A stretch of 18,981 nucleotides of DNA from CAYRLW01 sp964425215. Its GTDB lineage: Bacteria; Spirochaetota; Spirochaetia; Treponematales; Breznakiellaceae. The DNA is taken from the NCBI GenBank assembly GCA_964425215.1, contig CAYRLW010000057.1, positions 1 through 18,981 of the forward strand, given 5' to 3'. Shown here piece after piece: positions 1-7,340 of this stretch; the first letter of the stretch is position 1, and every line of letters starts with the position of its first letter. A program made the translations under genes and the position numbers. The notes under the pieces are model-generated. The model saw only the letters and a list, made by a program, of their open reading frames with translations. It made no database searches and was not told the DNA's origin.

Positions 1-157
1 GTTTCCTTCGCCATCTGGGCCGAAGCGACCACTATGGTAAATAATTATTTTGAAGGTATAACCTTAGCTTCCATATTGAATAGATATAAATCCAGTTTTG
101 AAAATATTGATTTTTCCTGTTCCGATGGGATAAAACTAACCGGGGAGAAGCACACCC
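1..157. other. Left-edge intergenic region, AT-rich from about base 38
   Basis: Bases 1-37 are GC-rich like the coding regions, and composition then switches abruptly to AT-rich. This suggests an upstream plus-strand gene ends here, at the TAA at 38-40 (frame 2) or 42-44 (frame 3), but I cannot tell which, so no CDS is called. The AT-rich part (38-140) probably holds the promoter of the membrane-protein gene starting at 158. A weak candidate is TTGAAG at 50-55 with TATTGA at 74-79, an 18-base spacer. No convincing hairpin or tRNA is visible. Confidence 0.4.
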
Positions 158-1675
158 ATGAATAACAGTGGTACAAATACCCAGGCGTATAAGCAGGTTG
201 TAGAAGCCTTTAAAAGCAAAAAAAAGGGAGCCACGGTCGCGGATATCGTCGCTAAAACCGCCCTTCCCTTGGAACAGGTAAAAGAGCTGGTGGGCCAAGC
301 GGCGGACGAATACGGCGCCCGGTTGGAGGTTACCGAATCGGGGGAAATTCTCTATTCCTTTCCCCAGGGTTTTAAAAGCCGGTACCGGGGCCTGGGCGTT
401 ACCCTTAAAAGGAGGCTCCACGCTCTGGGACGCGGTTTGGGTTTTATTGGAAAATGGGCCTTTAAGGTCTGGATCATGCTCATGCTGGTGGGCTATTTTG
501 TGTTTTTTATGGCCATCGCGCTGTTGGCCCTGGTCGCCTCGGTGGCGGTTTCCGCGTCCGGGTCTAGCGATAACCGGTCTTCTTCCCGTCGGGGGGATGG
601 GTTAGGAGGGCTTTACCTTGTCTCGTCGATCTTTGACCTTATCATACGTATTTGGTTTTATTCCGAAATCACGAAGTCTATTGACCGGTCCTATTACGGT
701 TCCGCGTATACCCGGACCGCGAAACCCAAGGGTAAACCCTTGAACCAGGCCGTTTTTTCCTTTGTTTTCGGCGATGGGGACCCCAACGCTGATTGGGAAA
801 AACGGGAAAAACAAGCGGTAATTGCGTATATTCAAGCGAATCGGGGGGTTATTTCCCTTCCCGAATTCATGGTACTTACGGGGGCAAAACCCTTAGAAGC
901 GGAAGATCGCATTAAACGGTATTGCGTTGAATTTGGGGGCCTGCCCGAAGCGACCGAAGACGGGACCATCGTCTACCGTTTTGACGCCCTGTTATTACGG
1001 AACGATACGACCGATCGATCCTTTGGCAGTCTTTCCGCACCTATAAAACGCTTGCTCACCTTTTCCGCCAACCCAAAAAAACTTAACCGCTGGTTTCTTT
1101 TCTTTAACGCCGTCAATTTGCTCTTTGGATCCTACTTCCTCTACAGCGCCTCCACCGTCGGGCCGCTGGTGTCCCAAAGCCAAATCCACGGAAGCAGTTA
1201 TCTGTACGCGGTGGCGTATATCCTTTTTTCAGGCTTCATCCGGAATCCCCACCTCTTTATAACATTCGTGTTGGGTTTTGTGCCTATTATTTTCGCCTTA
1301 CTCTTTTATCTTATCCCAGGGCTTCGTTATCTACAGCTTCAAAAGCAAAACAACGAAATAAAAATGAATAATTTACGGAAAGAAATGTTCCGCCGTATTT
1401 GGGAAACCCCGGATAGGGTTATTCCAACGGAGGTAAACCCCCAATCGGAGGAACTTCGACCCGAAAACTTAGAAAAAAGCAGAGAAACAATCGTAAAAGA
1501 TCTGGGAGTCTATTCCATCCCCGATGTGGCGTTGCAGGATGATGGAAAAACGCTGTACCGTTTTACGGATTTACAACGGGAAAAAACTGCTCTGTTAAAA
1601 TATCGAGAATCCCTGGGTACGGATGCTTCTAAACTTGGAGAAACGGTATTCGACACGGCGAAGAAAATCACCTAA
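158..1675 (+). CDS. Polytopic membrane protein with three repeated winged-helix-like modules, function unknown
   Basis: 505 residues; I do not recognise a named family. The ATG at 158 has a purine-rich ribosome site (ggggagaag) about ten bases upstream. Visible layout: a soluble module at about residues 12-69; a hydrophobic segment at about 104-135, with another possible one at 151-168; a second soluble module at about 217-275; three hydrophobic segments near 312-333, 346-362 and 366-388; a charged stretch; and a third soluble module at about 409-469. Each module ends in the same kind of strand: ESGEILYSF (60-68), EDGTIVYRF (267-275) and DDGKTLYRF (461-469). Helices followed by a beta-hairpin ending in such a strand resemble winged helices, but that is inference. 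A Ser/Arg-rich linker follows the first membrane segment. The gene converges on the helicase gene with only 17 bases between the stop codons. A membrane-bound sensor or scaffold is possible but unproven. Confidence 0.85.
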   Translation: MNNSGTNTQAYKQVVEAFKSKKKGATVADIVAKTALPLEQVKELVGQAADEYGARLEVTESGEILYSFPQGFKSRYRGLGVTLKRRLHALGRGLGFIGKWAFKVWIMLMLVGYFVFFMAIALLALVASVAVSASGSSDNRSSSRRGDGLGGLYLVSSIFDLIIRIWFYSEITKSIDRSYYGSAYTRTAKPKGKPLNQAVFSFVFGDGDPNADWEKREKQAVIAYIQANRGVISLPEFMVLTGAKPLEAEDRIKRYCVEFGGLPEATEDGTIVYRFDALLLRNDTTDRSFGSLSAPIKRLLTFSANPKKLNRWFLFFNAVNLLFGSYFLYSASTVGPLVSQSQIHGSSYLYAVAYILFSGFIRNPHLFITFVLGFVPIIFALLFYLIPGLRYLQLQKQNNEIKMNNLRKEMFRRIWETPDRVIPTEVNPQSEELRPENLEKSRETIVKDLGVYSIPDVALQDDGKTLYRFTDLQREKTALLKYRESLGTDASKLGETVFDTAKKIT

Positions 1676-1692
1676 AAGCCTGTCGGACCGGT

Positions 1693-4140
1693 TCACGGAT
1701 AGAGGAACGCTTCGGTCTGCCGGAGCAGGGTCTTGAAATCCGCAAAGCATTGTTTTGTCTGTGGCAGGGAACGGATAAAGAGAGACCCGTACCGTTTATG
1801 CAGTATCCGGTTGTCCAGAACCACCACGACCCCGTGGTCCGACGATCGCCTCATAAGCCGTCCAAAGCCCTGCTTGAACTTCATCACCGATTCGGGAAGC
1901 GATAGTTCCATAAAAGCGTTTCCCCCTCTTTTTTCTAGGGCCTCTCGGCGGGCTTCGAACACCGGATCGTTGGGGGTTCTAAAGGGCAACCGGCAGAGGA
2001 TTACCAGGCGCAGGGTATCCCCAGGGGCGTCTACCCCTTCCCAAAAGGAATCCGTGGCGAAGAGGACGCTGGATTCATCCTGTAAAAATTTTTGCAACAA
2101 CCGGGATCGATCCTCGTCCCCCTGTTTAAAACAACGGATACCCAGGTCTCGCAGAATACCTTCGGACACCCTGTAGGCGCTTCGAAGGGCATCGTAGGAC
2201 GTGAAAAGCACCAACGCCGATCCTCCGGATATGGAAATCAGCTGGGGGATAGCCGTATCCACAAAGTCCTGGTAAGCCCCCGTGTCGGGAGAAGGCGCGT
2301 CGGTGGGACACCCGAGGAGGACTGCTTTTTCGTAGGGGAAGGGTGAGGGGAATTGACCTGAGAGGATGGTTTTACCTTCTAACAAGCCGATACCCGAACG
2401 GTTAAAATAGTACTGAAAGGAATTCGCCACGGTCAACGTGGCCGATACGTTTAACACCGTTTTATGACTTTCAAACAGGGCTTCCGCCAGCTCGGGGGCC
2501 ACGTCTATGGGGCTCAGGATGCATCGAACCCACGAATCTCCGGTGGAACCTCGGCGGCGTTCCATCCATGCTACCGTATCGCTTCTATCCGCGTACTCTA
2601 AAAACGTCGAAATAGACGCTACCTTGCCGTCGATTCGTCGAAGGATTCCCTGAATTTCCCACACCGTCTGATCATCCTCGAAGGTTTCTTCCACATTTTC
2701 CAAGAGCTCCCGGACCCGGCTAACCATACGTCCAAGTTGGATCCCCAGTTCCCGGAGAACGGGAAAAAGGAGCGCTTCCAGGGTTTGGGACTTTTGTTCC
2801 GTGAGCCTGTAGACCCCCTCGGACCCCATGATATCCAGGGCCCGACGATCCATAATTTCTAGCCCTTCTCGAATCCCCTGAATTTCATCGCCCAGGGAAT
2901 TTAGCGGTTCGTCCAAGGCCGCTTCGTTTCCCAGAAGGGCTACCAATCTGGGAAGGAGGCCCAGGATTTGGACACCCCGTCTTCTGTAAAGCCGCCCCAA
3001 CTGCCGGAGCAGAGCGGGCCGGCTAAAGTCTTCTGAAAAAAAAGAAGTGGCCGCATCCTCGATTGAATGGGCTTCGTCTACCACGACCCGGTCGTAGGGA
3101 GGCAACACCACCGTGTTCTCGTACCCCGCCCCGTCTTTACGGGCCGCTAAATCGGCGAACAGTAAATGATGATTCACCACGAGGATTTGTGCCGATACGG
3201 CTTCCCGCCGGAGGGACAAATAAAAGCAGTGATCCCGTTCGGAACACCGGGGACCCAAACAGAGATCGCTCTCGGAACAGACCCGGGACCATACATTTTC
3301 GTCGGGTAAAAATGACAATTCGGATCGGCTTCCCGTTTGCGTAGAGTTTGCCCACTGTTCCAGTTCGTGGAGCGTTTCCCCCGGGGCGTCAAACAGATTT
3401 CCCTCCCGAAGGGCATCCTTTAAGCGACGCCAACATAGATAATTGGACCGCCCCTTCACCAAAACCGCTTTTACCTTTTTTTTCATAGCCGAAGCGACCA
3501 AAGGGATATCCTTTTCAAAAAGTTGCTGTTGTAAGGTGATGGTAGCGGTGGACACGACGATACGTACCGTATTTTGGGCGGCGAAAGCCATAGCGGGGAT
3601 AAGGTAGGCGAAGGATTTTCCGACCCCCGTACCCGCCTCGGCGCAGGCAATGGCGTTTTCGTTGAACGACCGAATTATCATCCGCATCAGATCCAATTGG
3701 GATGGTCGGATCTCGTAATTAGAAAGCCTGCGGGCGATGGCTCCACCCTCTTGGAGGGAAGCCACTATTTTTTCCTCGTTTAAGGGTTCTATGGATCGCC
3801 GGGCCGTCGGTTCCACCACCACGTATACGCTGGAAACGTCGTTATCCACGATATACGAACCGACGCCGATTTCCCCAGCGGAAGCGGCAATGATCATATC
3901 GTTATCGCTGGGGGTAAGGAAGCCCGAAGGATGGTTGTGAATCAGGACGTCCGCCCGTTCCCACTGGGTTGGCAAAGCCAGAACCCGTTGTTCTTGCCCC
4001 CGGGCGACCACCTCTACCCGTTCAATTTTACCCTCCGGAGAGAGAAAGCCCAGGGCGAATACCTCATTATGATCAGCTTCCTGTATTTCGGAGCGGAGGT
4101 TGGATATGGCTTGTTTAGAAAAACGGTTGGTCGCTTGCAT
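1693..4140 (-). CDS. dinG: JAB/MPN-domain fusion to DinG/XPD-type ATP-dependent helicase
   Basis: 815 residues, about 100 longer than typical DinG because of an added N-terminal domain. Residues 1-115 form a RadC-like JAB/MPN domain with a full JAMM-type zinc motif: E26, then H68-N-H70, then S78 and D81 (HNHPSGFLTPSDND). The rest is a superfamily 2 helicase: Walker A EAGTGVGKS (168-176, K175), DEAH box (355-358), and a C-terminal motif VI, QGFGRLMRR. Four cysteines, C236, C294, C299 and C305, have the 5 and 6 residue spacing of the DinG iron-sulphur cluster; C288 is extra. DinG proteins unwind 5'-overhang DNA and DNA-RNA structures, usually in repair or R-loop removal. The ATG at 4138-4140 has no clear Shine-Dalgarno sequence and lies just after the tRNA-Glu terminator. 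A role in DNA repair is likely; the role of the JAB domain is unknown. Confidence 0.92.
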   Translation of the reverse strand: MQATNRFSKQAISNLRSEIQEADHNEVFALGFLSPEGKIERVEVVARGQEQRVLALPTQWERADVLIHNHPSGFLTPSDNDMIIAASAGEIGVGSYIVDNDVSSVYVVVEPTARRSIEPLNEEKIVASLQEGGAIARRLSNYEIRPSQLDLMRMIIRSFNENAIACAEAGTGVGKSFAYLIPAMAFAAQNTVRIVVSTATITLQQQLFEKDIPLVASAMKKKVKAVLVKGRSNYLCWRRLKDALREGNLFDAPGETLHELEQWANSTQTGSRSELSFLPDENVWSRVCSESDLCLGPRCSERDHCFYLSLRREAVSAQILVVNHHLLFADLAARKDGAGYENTVVLPPYDRVVVDEAHSIEDAATSFFSEDFSRPALLRQLGRLYRRRGVQILGLLPRLVALLGNEAALDEPLNSLGDEIQGIREGLEIMDRRALDIMGSEGVYRLTEQKSQTLEALLFPVLRELGIQLGRMVSRVRELLENVEETFEDDQTVWEIQGILRRIDGKVASISTFLEYADRSDTVAWMERRRGSTGDSWVRCILSPIDVAPELAEALFESHKTVLNVSATLTVANSFQYYFNRSGIGLLEGKTILSGQFPSPFPYEKAVLLGCPTDAPSPDTGAYQDFVDTAIPQLISISGGSALVLFTSYDALRSAYRVSEGILRDLGIRCFKQGDEDRSRLLQKFLQDESSVLFATDSFWEGVDAPGDTLRLVILCRLPFRTPNDPVFEARREALEKRGGNAFMELSLPESVMKFKQGFGRLMRRSSDHGVVVVLDNRILHKRYGSLFIRSLPQTKQCFADFKTLLRQTEAFLYP

Positions 4141-4149
4141 CTAATTGAT

Positions 4150-4187
4150 AAAAAAACGGCAGGATAACATACGCTACCCTGCCGTTT
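4150..4187 (-). terminator. Rho-independent terminator of tRNA-Glu
   Basis: A perfect 10-base-pair stem (4154-4163 with 4178-4187; aaacggcagg/cctgccgttt) encloses a 14-base loop. Read on the minus strand it is followed by seven Ts (4156-4150). It begins three bases after the tRNA 3' end and finishes about ten bases before the helicase start codon. Confidence 0.9.
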
Positions 4188-4190
4188 AGG

Positions 4191-4262
4191 CATCTCCTAG
4201 GGGATTCGAACCCCTGTTGGCGGGATGAAAACCCGCTGTCCTGACCCCTAGACGAAGGAGAC
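4191..4262 (-). tRNA. tRNA-Glu (anticodon UUC)
   Basis: The 72-base cloverleaf folds completely: acceptor GTCTCCT/AGGAGAT (first pair is G-U), D arm GTCT-AGGGGTCA-GGAC, anticodon stem GCGGG/CCCGC with loop TTTTCAT giving anticodon TTC, and T arm AGGGG-TTCGAAT-CCCCT, followed by discriminator G. The sequence closely resembles bacterial tRNA-Glu. The genomic 3' end continues CCT, so the CCA tail is not encoded and must be added by tRNA nucleotidyltransferase. It has its own promoter and terminator. The products on both sides are unrelated to translation, although the upstream gene makes an alarmone synthetase. Confidence 0.97.
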
Positions 4263-4285
4263 ACATACTGCTTGAGTACGGGACC

Positions 4286-4314
4286 ACAATACAGAAAAAA
4301 ACGAATTATGTCAA
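4286..4314 (-). promoter_or_regulatory. Sigma-70-type promoter for tRNA-Glu
   Basis: Read on the minus strand: a perfect TTGACA -35 box (4309-4314), a 17-base spacer containing a run of seven Ts, and TATTGT as the -10 box (4286-4291, four of six consensus bases). Predicted transcription start is near 4279, some 17 bases ahead of the mature tRNA 5' end. Confidence 0.8.
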
Positions 4315-4361
4315 TATGGGAGGCTTTCGCGCATTTTGTTTCCCCATAGGGAAAAGAAGAA

Positions 4362-5603
4362 TTACATTTTAAGATGATGGAGCAACAGCTCCCGAAATTT
4401 AAGCGCCGCTTCCGAGTCCGGTTCAATAACTAACGCGTTCTCGCAGTCCGACAGGGCCTGGGGATAATCACCCAAGTGATAGTACGCTTGTCCCCGGCGG
4501 AACAGACAAAAATGCTGGTAGGGATTGATTTTCAACGATAGGGTAAAATCTTCGATAGCTTCCGAATACCGTTGAAGTACCGATTTTACCACCGCGCGAT
4601 AATAGGCCGCTTTGTACGATTGGGGGTCTAGTTCCAAGGATGCGCTAAAATCGTCGATAGCCTCTTGGTAACGGGACTGGGCAAAATACGCCATTCCCCG
4701 GTGTTTATAGATTACCGATTTTACATAATCGTTGGGTTGGGATTCGAATATCCGGGTGTACAGTTCTATGGCCCGGTCAAACTGATCGTTGTTGTGGGCG
4801 TACAGGGCATCCAACAACAGATCGTCGATGCTTTCGCTACCCTTGGATGGTTCCAGTCGAAAAATGGGTTTGATCCGGGAAACCTCTTCGCTCCTATCCT
4901 CCTGAAAAAGGATATCGTCGGTGGATTCCTCAATTTTTCTAAAAAACGTTTCCCTTCGTTTACCCAACTCCCGATTTAGTTGCCGTTGATAGTCCCGAAT
5001 TTCTTGAAACACGATATCAGCCAAGGATAGACTTGCGTTTACCGCCGCTAATTTCCGTTTCATCGGATCGTCAAAGGGGGTAAATTCGGCTTTATAGACC
5101 AGCTCGTGTTCAACCTCCGCCCACGCGTCCTGCAAAATGGTTCTAATTTGAATTTCCACAACCTGGCAACCACAGGGACCACGACGCTTTTGTATCGCCT
5201 CGGGAATGGTAATTAAAATATGAGTGGATTCGTAACCAAATTCCTTAAAAGAATAATTGGACCCCTTCCGTTCCACTTCGGTTACTTGAAACATTTTTTT
5301 TATTATCGATTCGACGGTAAAAAGGTCTTCAATGAACGTACATACCACCCGAATACCGATAAGATCGTTGATCGGGGGTACTTTGGTTTTGTCATCGCTG
5401 AGCTGTAACAACCGGATATACTTTTTAAAATAACTTTTAAAATGCTTTGCCCTCCCTTTAACGGTAGGACGGGGATTTAGATCCCGTAACGCAGACTCGA
5501 TAACAGCCACGAGATCCTTCGTTATCAAGGCTCTGGCCGCAGAATGGCGGTCAAACTCGGACTGAAGAAAGGCCTGGTCGGGAAACCATGTAGTATTGTT
5601 CAT
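4362..5603 (-). CDS. RelA/SpoT-domain (p)ppGpp synthetase with C-terminal TPR repeats
   Basis: 413 residues. Residues 45-175 carry the RelA/SpoT synthetase core: RAKHFKSYFKK (51-61), NDLIGIRV with the probable metal-binding D80 (79-86), GYESTH (124-129), and EIQIRT with the probable catalytic E150 (150-155), followed by W161. These catalyse pyrophosphate transfer from ATP to GDP or GTP. No HD hydrolase domain and no TGS or ACT domain are present, so it is not a full-length Rel or SpoT. After a charged helical linker (about 195-255), residues 263-400 form about four TPR units of the YxxxG/A..A...Y..A...F form, which usually bind proteins. It acts in the cytoplasm, with the TPR part possibly tying alarmone synthesis to a partner. 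No Shine-Dalgarno is visible before the ATG at 5601-5603, and no promoter is evident between it and the flaA terminator, so read-through from flaA is possible. Confidence 0.88.
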   Translation of the reverse strand: MNNTTWFPDQAFLQSEFDRHSAARALITKDLVAVIESALRDLNPRPTVKGRAKHFKSYFKKYIRLLQLSDDKTKVPPINDLIGIRVVCTFIEDLFTVESIIKKMFQVTEVERKGSNYSFKEFGYESTHILITIPEAIQKRRGPCGCQVVEIQIRTILQDAWAEVEHELVYKAEFTPFDDPMKRKLAAVNASLSLADIVFQEIRDYQRQLNRELGKRRETFFRKIEESTDDILFQEDRSEEVSRIKPIFRLEPSKGSESIDDLLLDALYAHNNDQFDRAIELYTRIFESQPNDYVKSVIYKHRGMAYFAQSRYQEAIDDFSASLELDPQSYKAAYYRAVVKSVLQRYSEAIEDFTLSLKINPYQHFCLFRRGQAYYHLGDYPQALSDCENALVIEPDSEAALKFRELLLHHLKM

Positions 5604-5627
5604 CGAAACTATGGCTTAATGCTGTTA

Positions 5628-5651
5628 AAAGGGCGCCCTACGGCGCCCTTT
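5628..5651 (-). terminator. Terminator of flaA
   Basis: A perfect 10-base-pair stem (aaagggcgcc, 5628-5637, with ggcgcccttt, 5642-5651) and a four-base loop lie 18 bases after the flaA stop. On the minus strand only four Ts follow, so termination may be partial and allow some read-through into the alarmone synthetase gene. Confidence 0.75.
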
Positions 5652-5669
5652 ATTAACGGCTATACTACG

Positions 5670-6734
5670 TTACTTTCCCGTGTTGGTAGCGGCGGGCGCA
5701 GCTCCAGTGGTCCCAGCGGCGGCATTACCCGTGGTGGGAGTAAAGCTGTTTTCGCTAGCCTTTTTCTGGCTTTCAAGATACCGGAGTACCTGGGCCTGAC
5801 CAAAGGCTTGCATTTCCGCGTTCTTACGGGCGGTTTCACGATCCTGGATGATATTCCACAGTCCTTCGTCGTTAATATCCCGATCGGTCTGGAGGACGGC
5901 CTTATCGTAGATGACCTTCACGTCCTTAAAGTAACCGATATAGTCCCCGCCTTCGTAAGCGGCGTCCCGTTGAATAAGGAACCCGCCAAACTTAACAAAG
6001 GGAGTAGCTTTGGGGTACAGCGGATACAGGCGAAGCTCCCGGTTACGTACATCGGATACGTAATTCGGGTTGTCCCAGCGGAGTTCACCCCAGCCGTCGT
6101 ACCGCATATAGCCCATAAAAACGACCTGTTCGTTCCCATCGGCGTCGATAAGGATTACCGACAAACCATGGGGGAAATTCAGGCCGTAGGCGTCCACGGC
6201 GATCGATTTGATCACCCCGACGTTTTTAACGACCCCGTACCCGTTTTCAAACCGGGTAAACTTGCTCGCCTTGTCCTGATCGGTCGGCTTCTGGATGGTT
6301 CCATCGTCGGCTACCTGGGCCATGGGCTCAAACGCGGGAATCTCAAAGGGAGGCTGAACTCGAGCCCACGAATTGAAGGATTCCAATGGGAAATGAACCC
6401 GGACGCCGAGTACCTTTCCAAACTGTTTGGAAGGGGCTTCGAGGGTGTAGCTTTTGGTCTCGTTGGTTACGTTCCGAGACGAAGAAGCAAGCACCACATC
6501 CCAATTGGAGAGGGCAAGGGAGGACTTCATCACGGCCTTCTGCTCGGTGGTGAAGCTAGCGCCGGCCACGTTGGAATAGTCCATCATAGTAGCGCGGTTC
6601 TGGGTGGGCACGTTGTTTTGGTTAGGGATAATGTCGGCCGCAAGTTTCGTGAAGTCGATTAATACGGCTTCCTCAGCGAACAACGATCCTACCGCGAACA
6701 ACGCGATGGCGACAAGAATGAACATCCGTTTCAT
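5670..6734 (-). CDS. flaA: Flagellar filament outer-layer protein FlaA
   Basis: 354 residues. FlaA forms the sheath layer around the FlaB core of spirochaete periplasmic flagella and stiffens the filament. Residues 1-20 are a classical Sec signal peptide (MKRMFILVAIALFAVGSLFA) cut before EEAV; FlaA, unlike FlaB, is exported this way. The mature start (EEAVLIDFTKL), followed by DYSNVAGASFTTEQKAVM and SSLALSNWDVVLASSSRN, matches treponemal FlaA as I know it. The last 25 residues are an Ala/Thr/Gly-rich tail. The ATG at 6732-6734 has GGAG eight bases upstream and a strong promoter, so the gene is expressed independently of the cluster upstream. A 372-codon open frame lies on the opposite strand and is judged a shadow. 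Confidence 0.95.
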   Translation of the reverse strand: MKRMFILVAIALFAVGSLFAEEAVLIDFTKLAADIIPNQNNVPTQNRATMMDYSNVAGASFTTEQKAVMKSSLALSNWDVVLASSSRNVTNETKSYTLEAPSKQFGKVLGVRVHFPLESFNSWARVQPPFEIPAFEPMAQVADDGTIQKPTDQDKASKFTRFENGYGVVKNVGVIKSIAVDAYGLNFPHGLSVILIDADGNEQVVFMGYMRYDGWGELRWDNPNYVSDVRNRELRLYPLYPKATPFVKFGGFLIQRDAAYEGGDYIGYFKDVKVIYDKAVLQTDRDINDEGLWNIIQDRETARKNAEMQAFGQAQVLRYLESQKKASENSFTPTTGNAAAGTTGAAPAATNTGK

Positions 6735-6778
6735 TCAAAGCTCCTTTACAATTACGCATTAAGCCTAAGACAAATAGA

Positions 6779-6806
6779 AGTATACGAGATGGATTTTATT
6801 TGTCAA
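6779..6806 (-). promoter_or_regulatory. Sigma-70-type promoter for flaA
   Basis: On the minus strand: TTGACA (6801-6806), a 16-base spacer, and TATACT (6779-6784, five of six consensus). It lies entirely in the gap between the GerMN-like gene and flaA, and the start codon is about 38 bases downstream of the predicted transcription start. The near-consensus boxes suggest high, housekeeping-type expression, in line with spirochaetal flaA not needing a flagellar sigma factor. Confidence 0.85.
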
Positions 6807-6812
6807 CGCTTT

Positions 6813-7340
6813 TTACTTTTTTTCTTGCGCTTCTGGGCCTATGGAACCAATTTTTTTTGTAAAGGGTTCCTTTCCGGCGATAAAAATCCGCGCATCCTGT
6901 AAAAAGGGAAAATTCCGTAGGATTCCCTGGCGTAACACGGCCACGCTGGACCGCAAATCCACCGCTGGATCGGGGGTAAAGACCCCGTCTACCGAAAGGT
7001 CCACATAGGCGATGTCTTTTCTTACTAAGAGGGAAACCACCTGGGTATCCCGGCTAAACAGGGGGTAATTTTCTACGGAAGAAGGTCCCAGCAGAGTCTC
7101 TTCCACGTAGCGGCCGATCCGGGTTTCCAGAGAGCCAACTTGGGATACGAGTCGTTCTTCGACCGTCGGTTTACGATCCCGTACCGCAAAAAAGAGAAAC
7201 GTTTGCCGCCGGGAGGACGAGGCCAGGGCTTCTATAAGGGCAATAAGGATAAGGAGTCCCCCGTAGGTTAAACGGCGATTTACCTTAAAGCGGAGCCAGT
7301 TACGGAGACGTATAAGCATGGGGGCCATAAAATTTTTCAT
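6813..7340 (-). CDS. Membrane-anchored GerMN-like domain protein
   Basis: 175 residues, last gene of the overlapping operon. A basic N-terminus (residues 1-25) precedes one hydrophobic segment (about 26-42), so the rest should lie in the periplasm. Residues 76-160 resemble a GerMN domain: YVEETLLGP (78-86), then PLF, a T-V-x-S-L-x-V strand, and YVDLS (112-116). GerMN domains occur in GerM and in lipoproteins such as LpqB, and are often found with cell-wall amidases. The tail (161-175) is charged. The ATG at 7338-7340 overlaps the TGA of the amidase gene (ATGA), so the two are probably translationally coupled. A partner or regulator of the amidase is likely; direct evidence is lacking. No terminator is visible before the flaA promoter. 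Confidence 0.8.
   Translation of the reverse strand: MKNFMAPMLIRLRNWLRFKVNRRLTYGGLLILIALIEALASSSRRQTFLFFAVRDRKPTVEERLVSQVGSLETRIGRYVEETLLGPSSVENYPLFSRDTQVVSLLVRKDIAYVDLSVDGVFTPDPAVDLRSSVAVLRQGILRNFPFLQDARIFIAGKEPFTKKIGSIGPEAQEKK

Noticed and set aside
1..166. Frame 1 open from the left edge through to base 166
   Set aside because: Most of it is AT-rich with no coding-like pattern and it overlaps the start of the next gene; two other frames end near base 40 where composition changes.
5544..6662. 372-codon open frame on the plus strand opposite flaA
   Set aside because: flaA on the other strand has a signal peptide, ribosome site, promoter, terminator and family match. The opposite frame has no ribosome site and a low-complexity, unfamiliar sequence; it follows from codon bias in GC-rich DNA.
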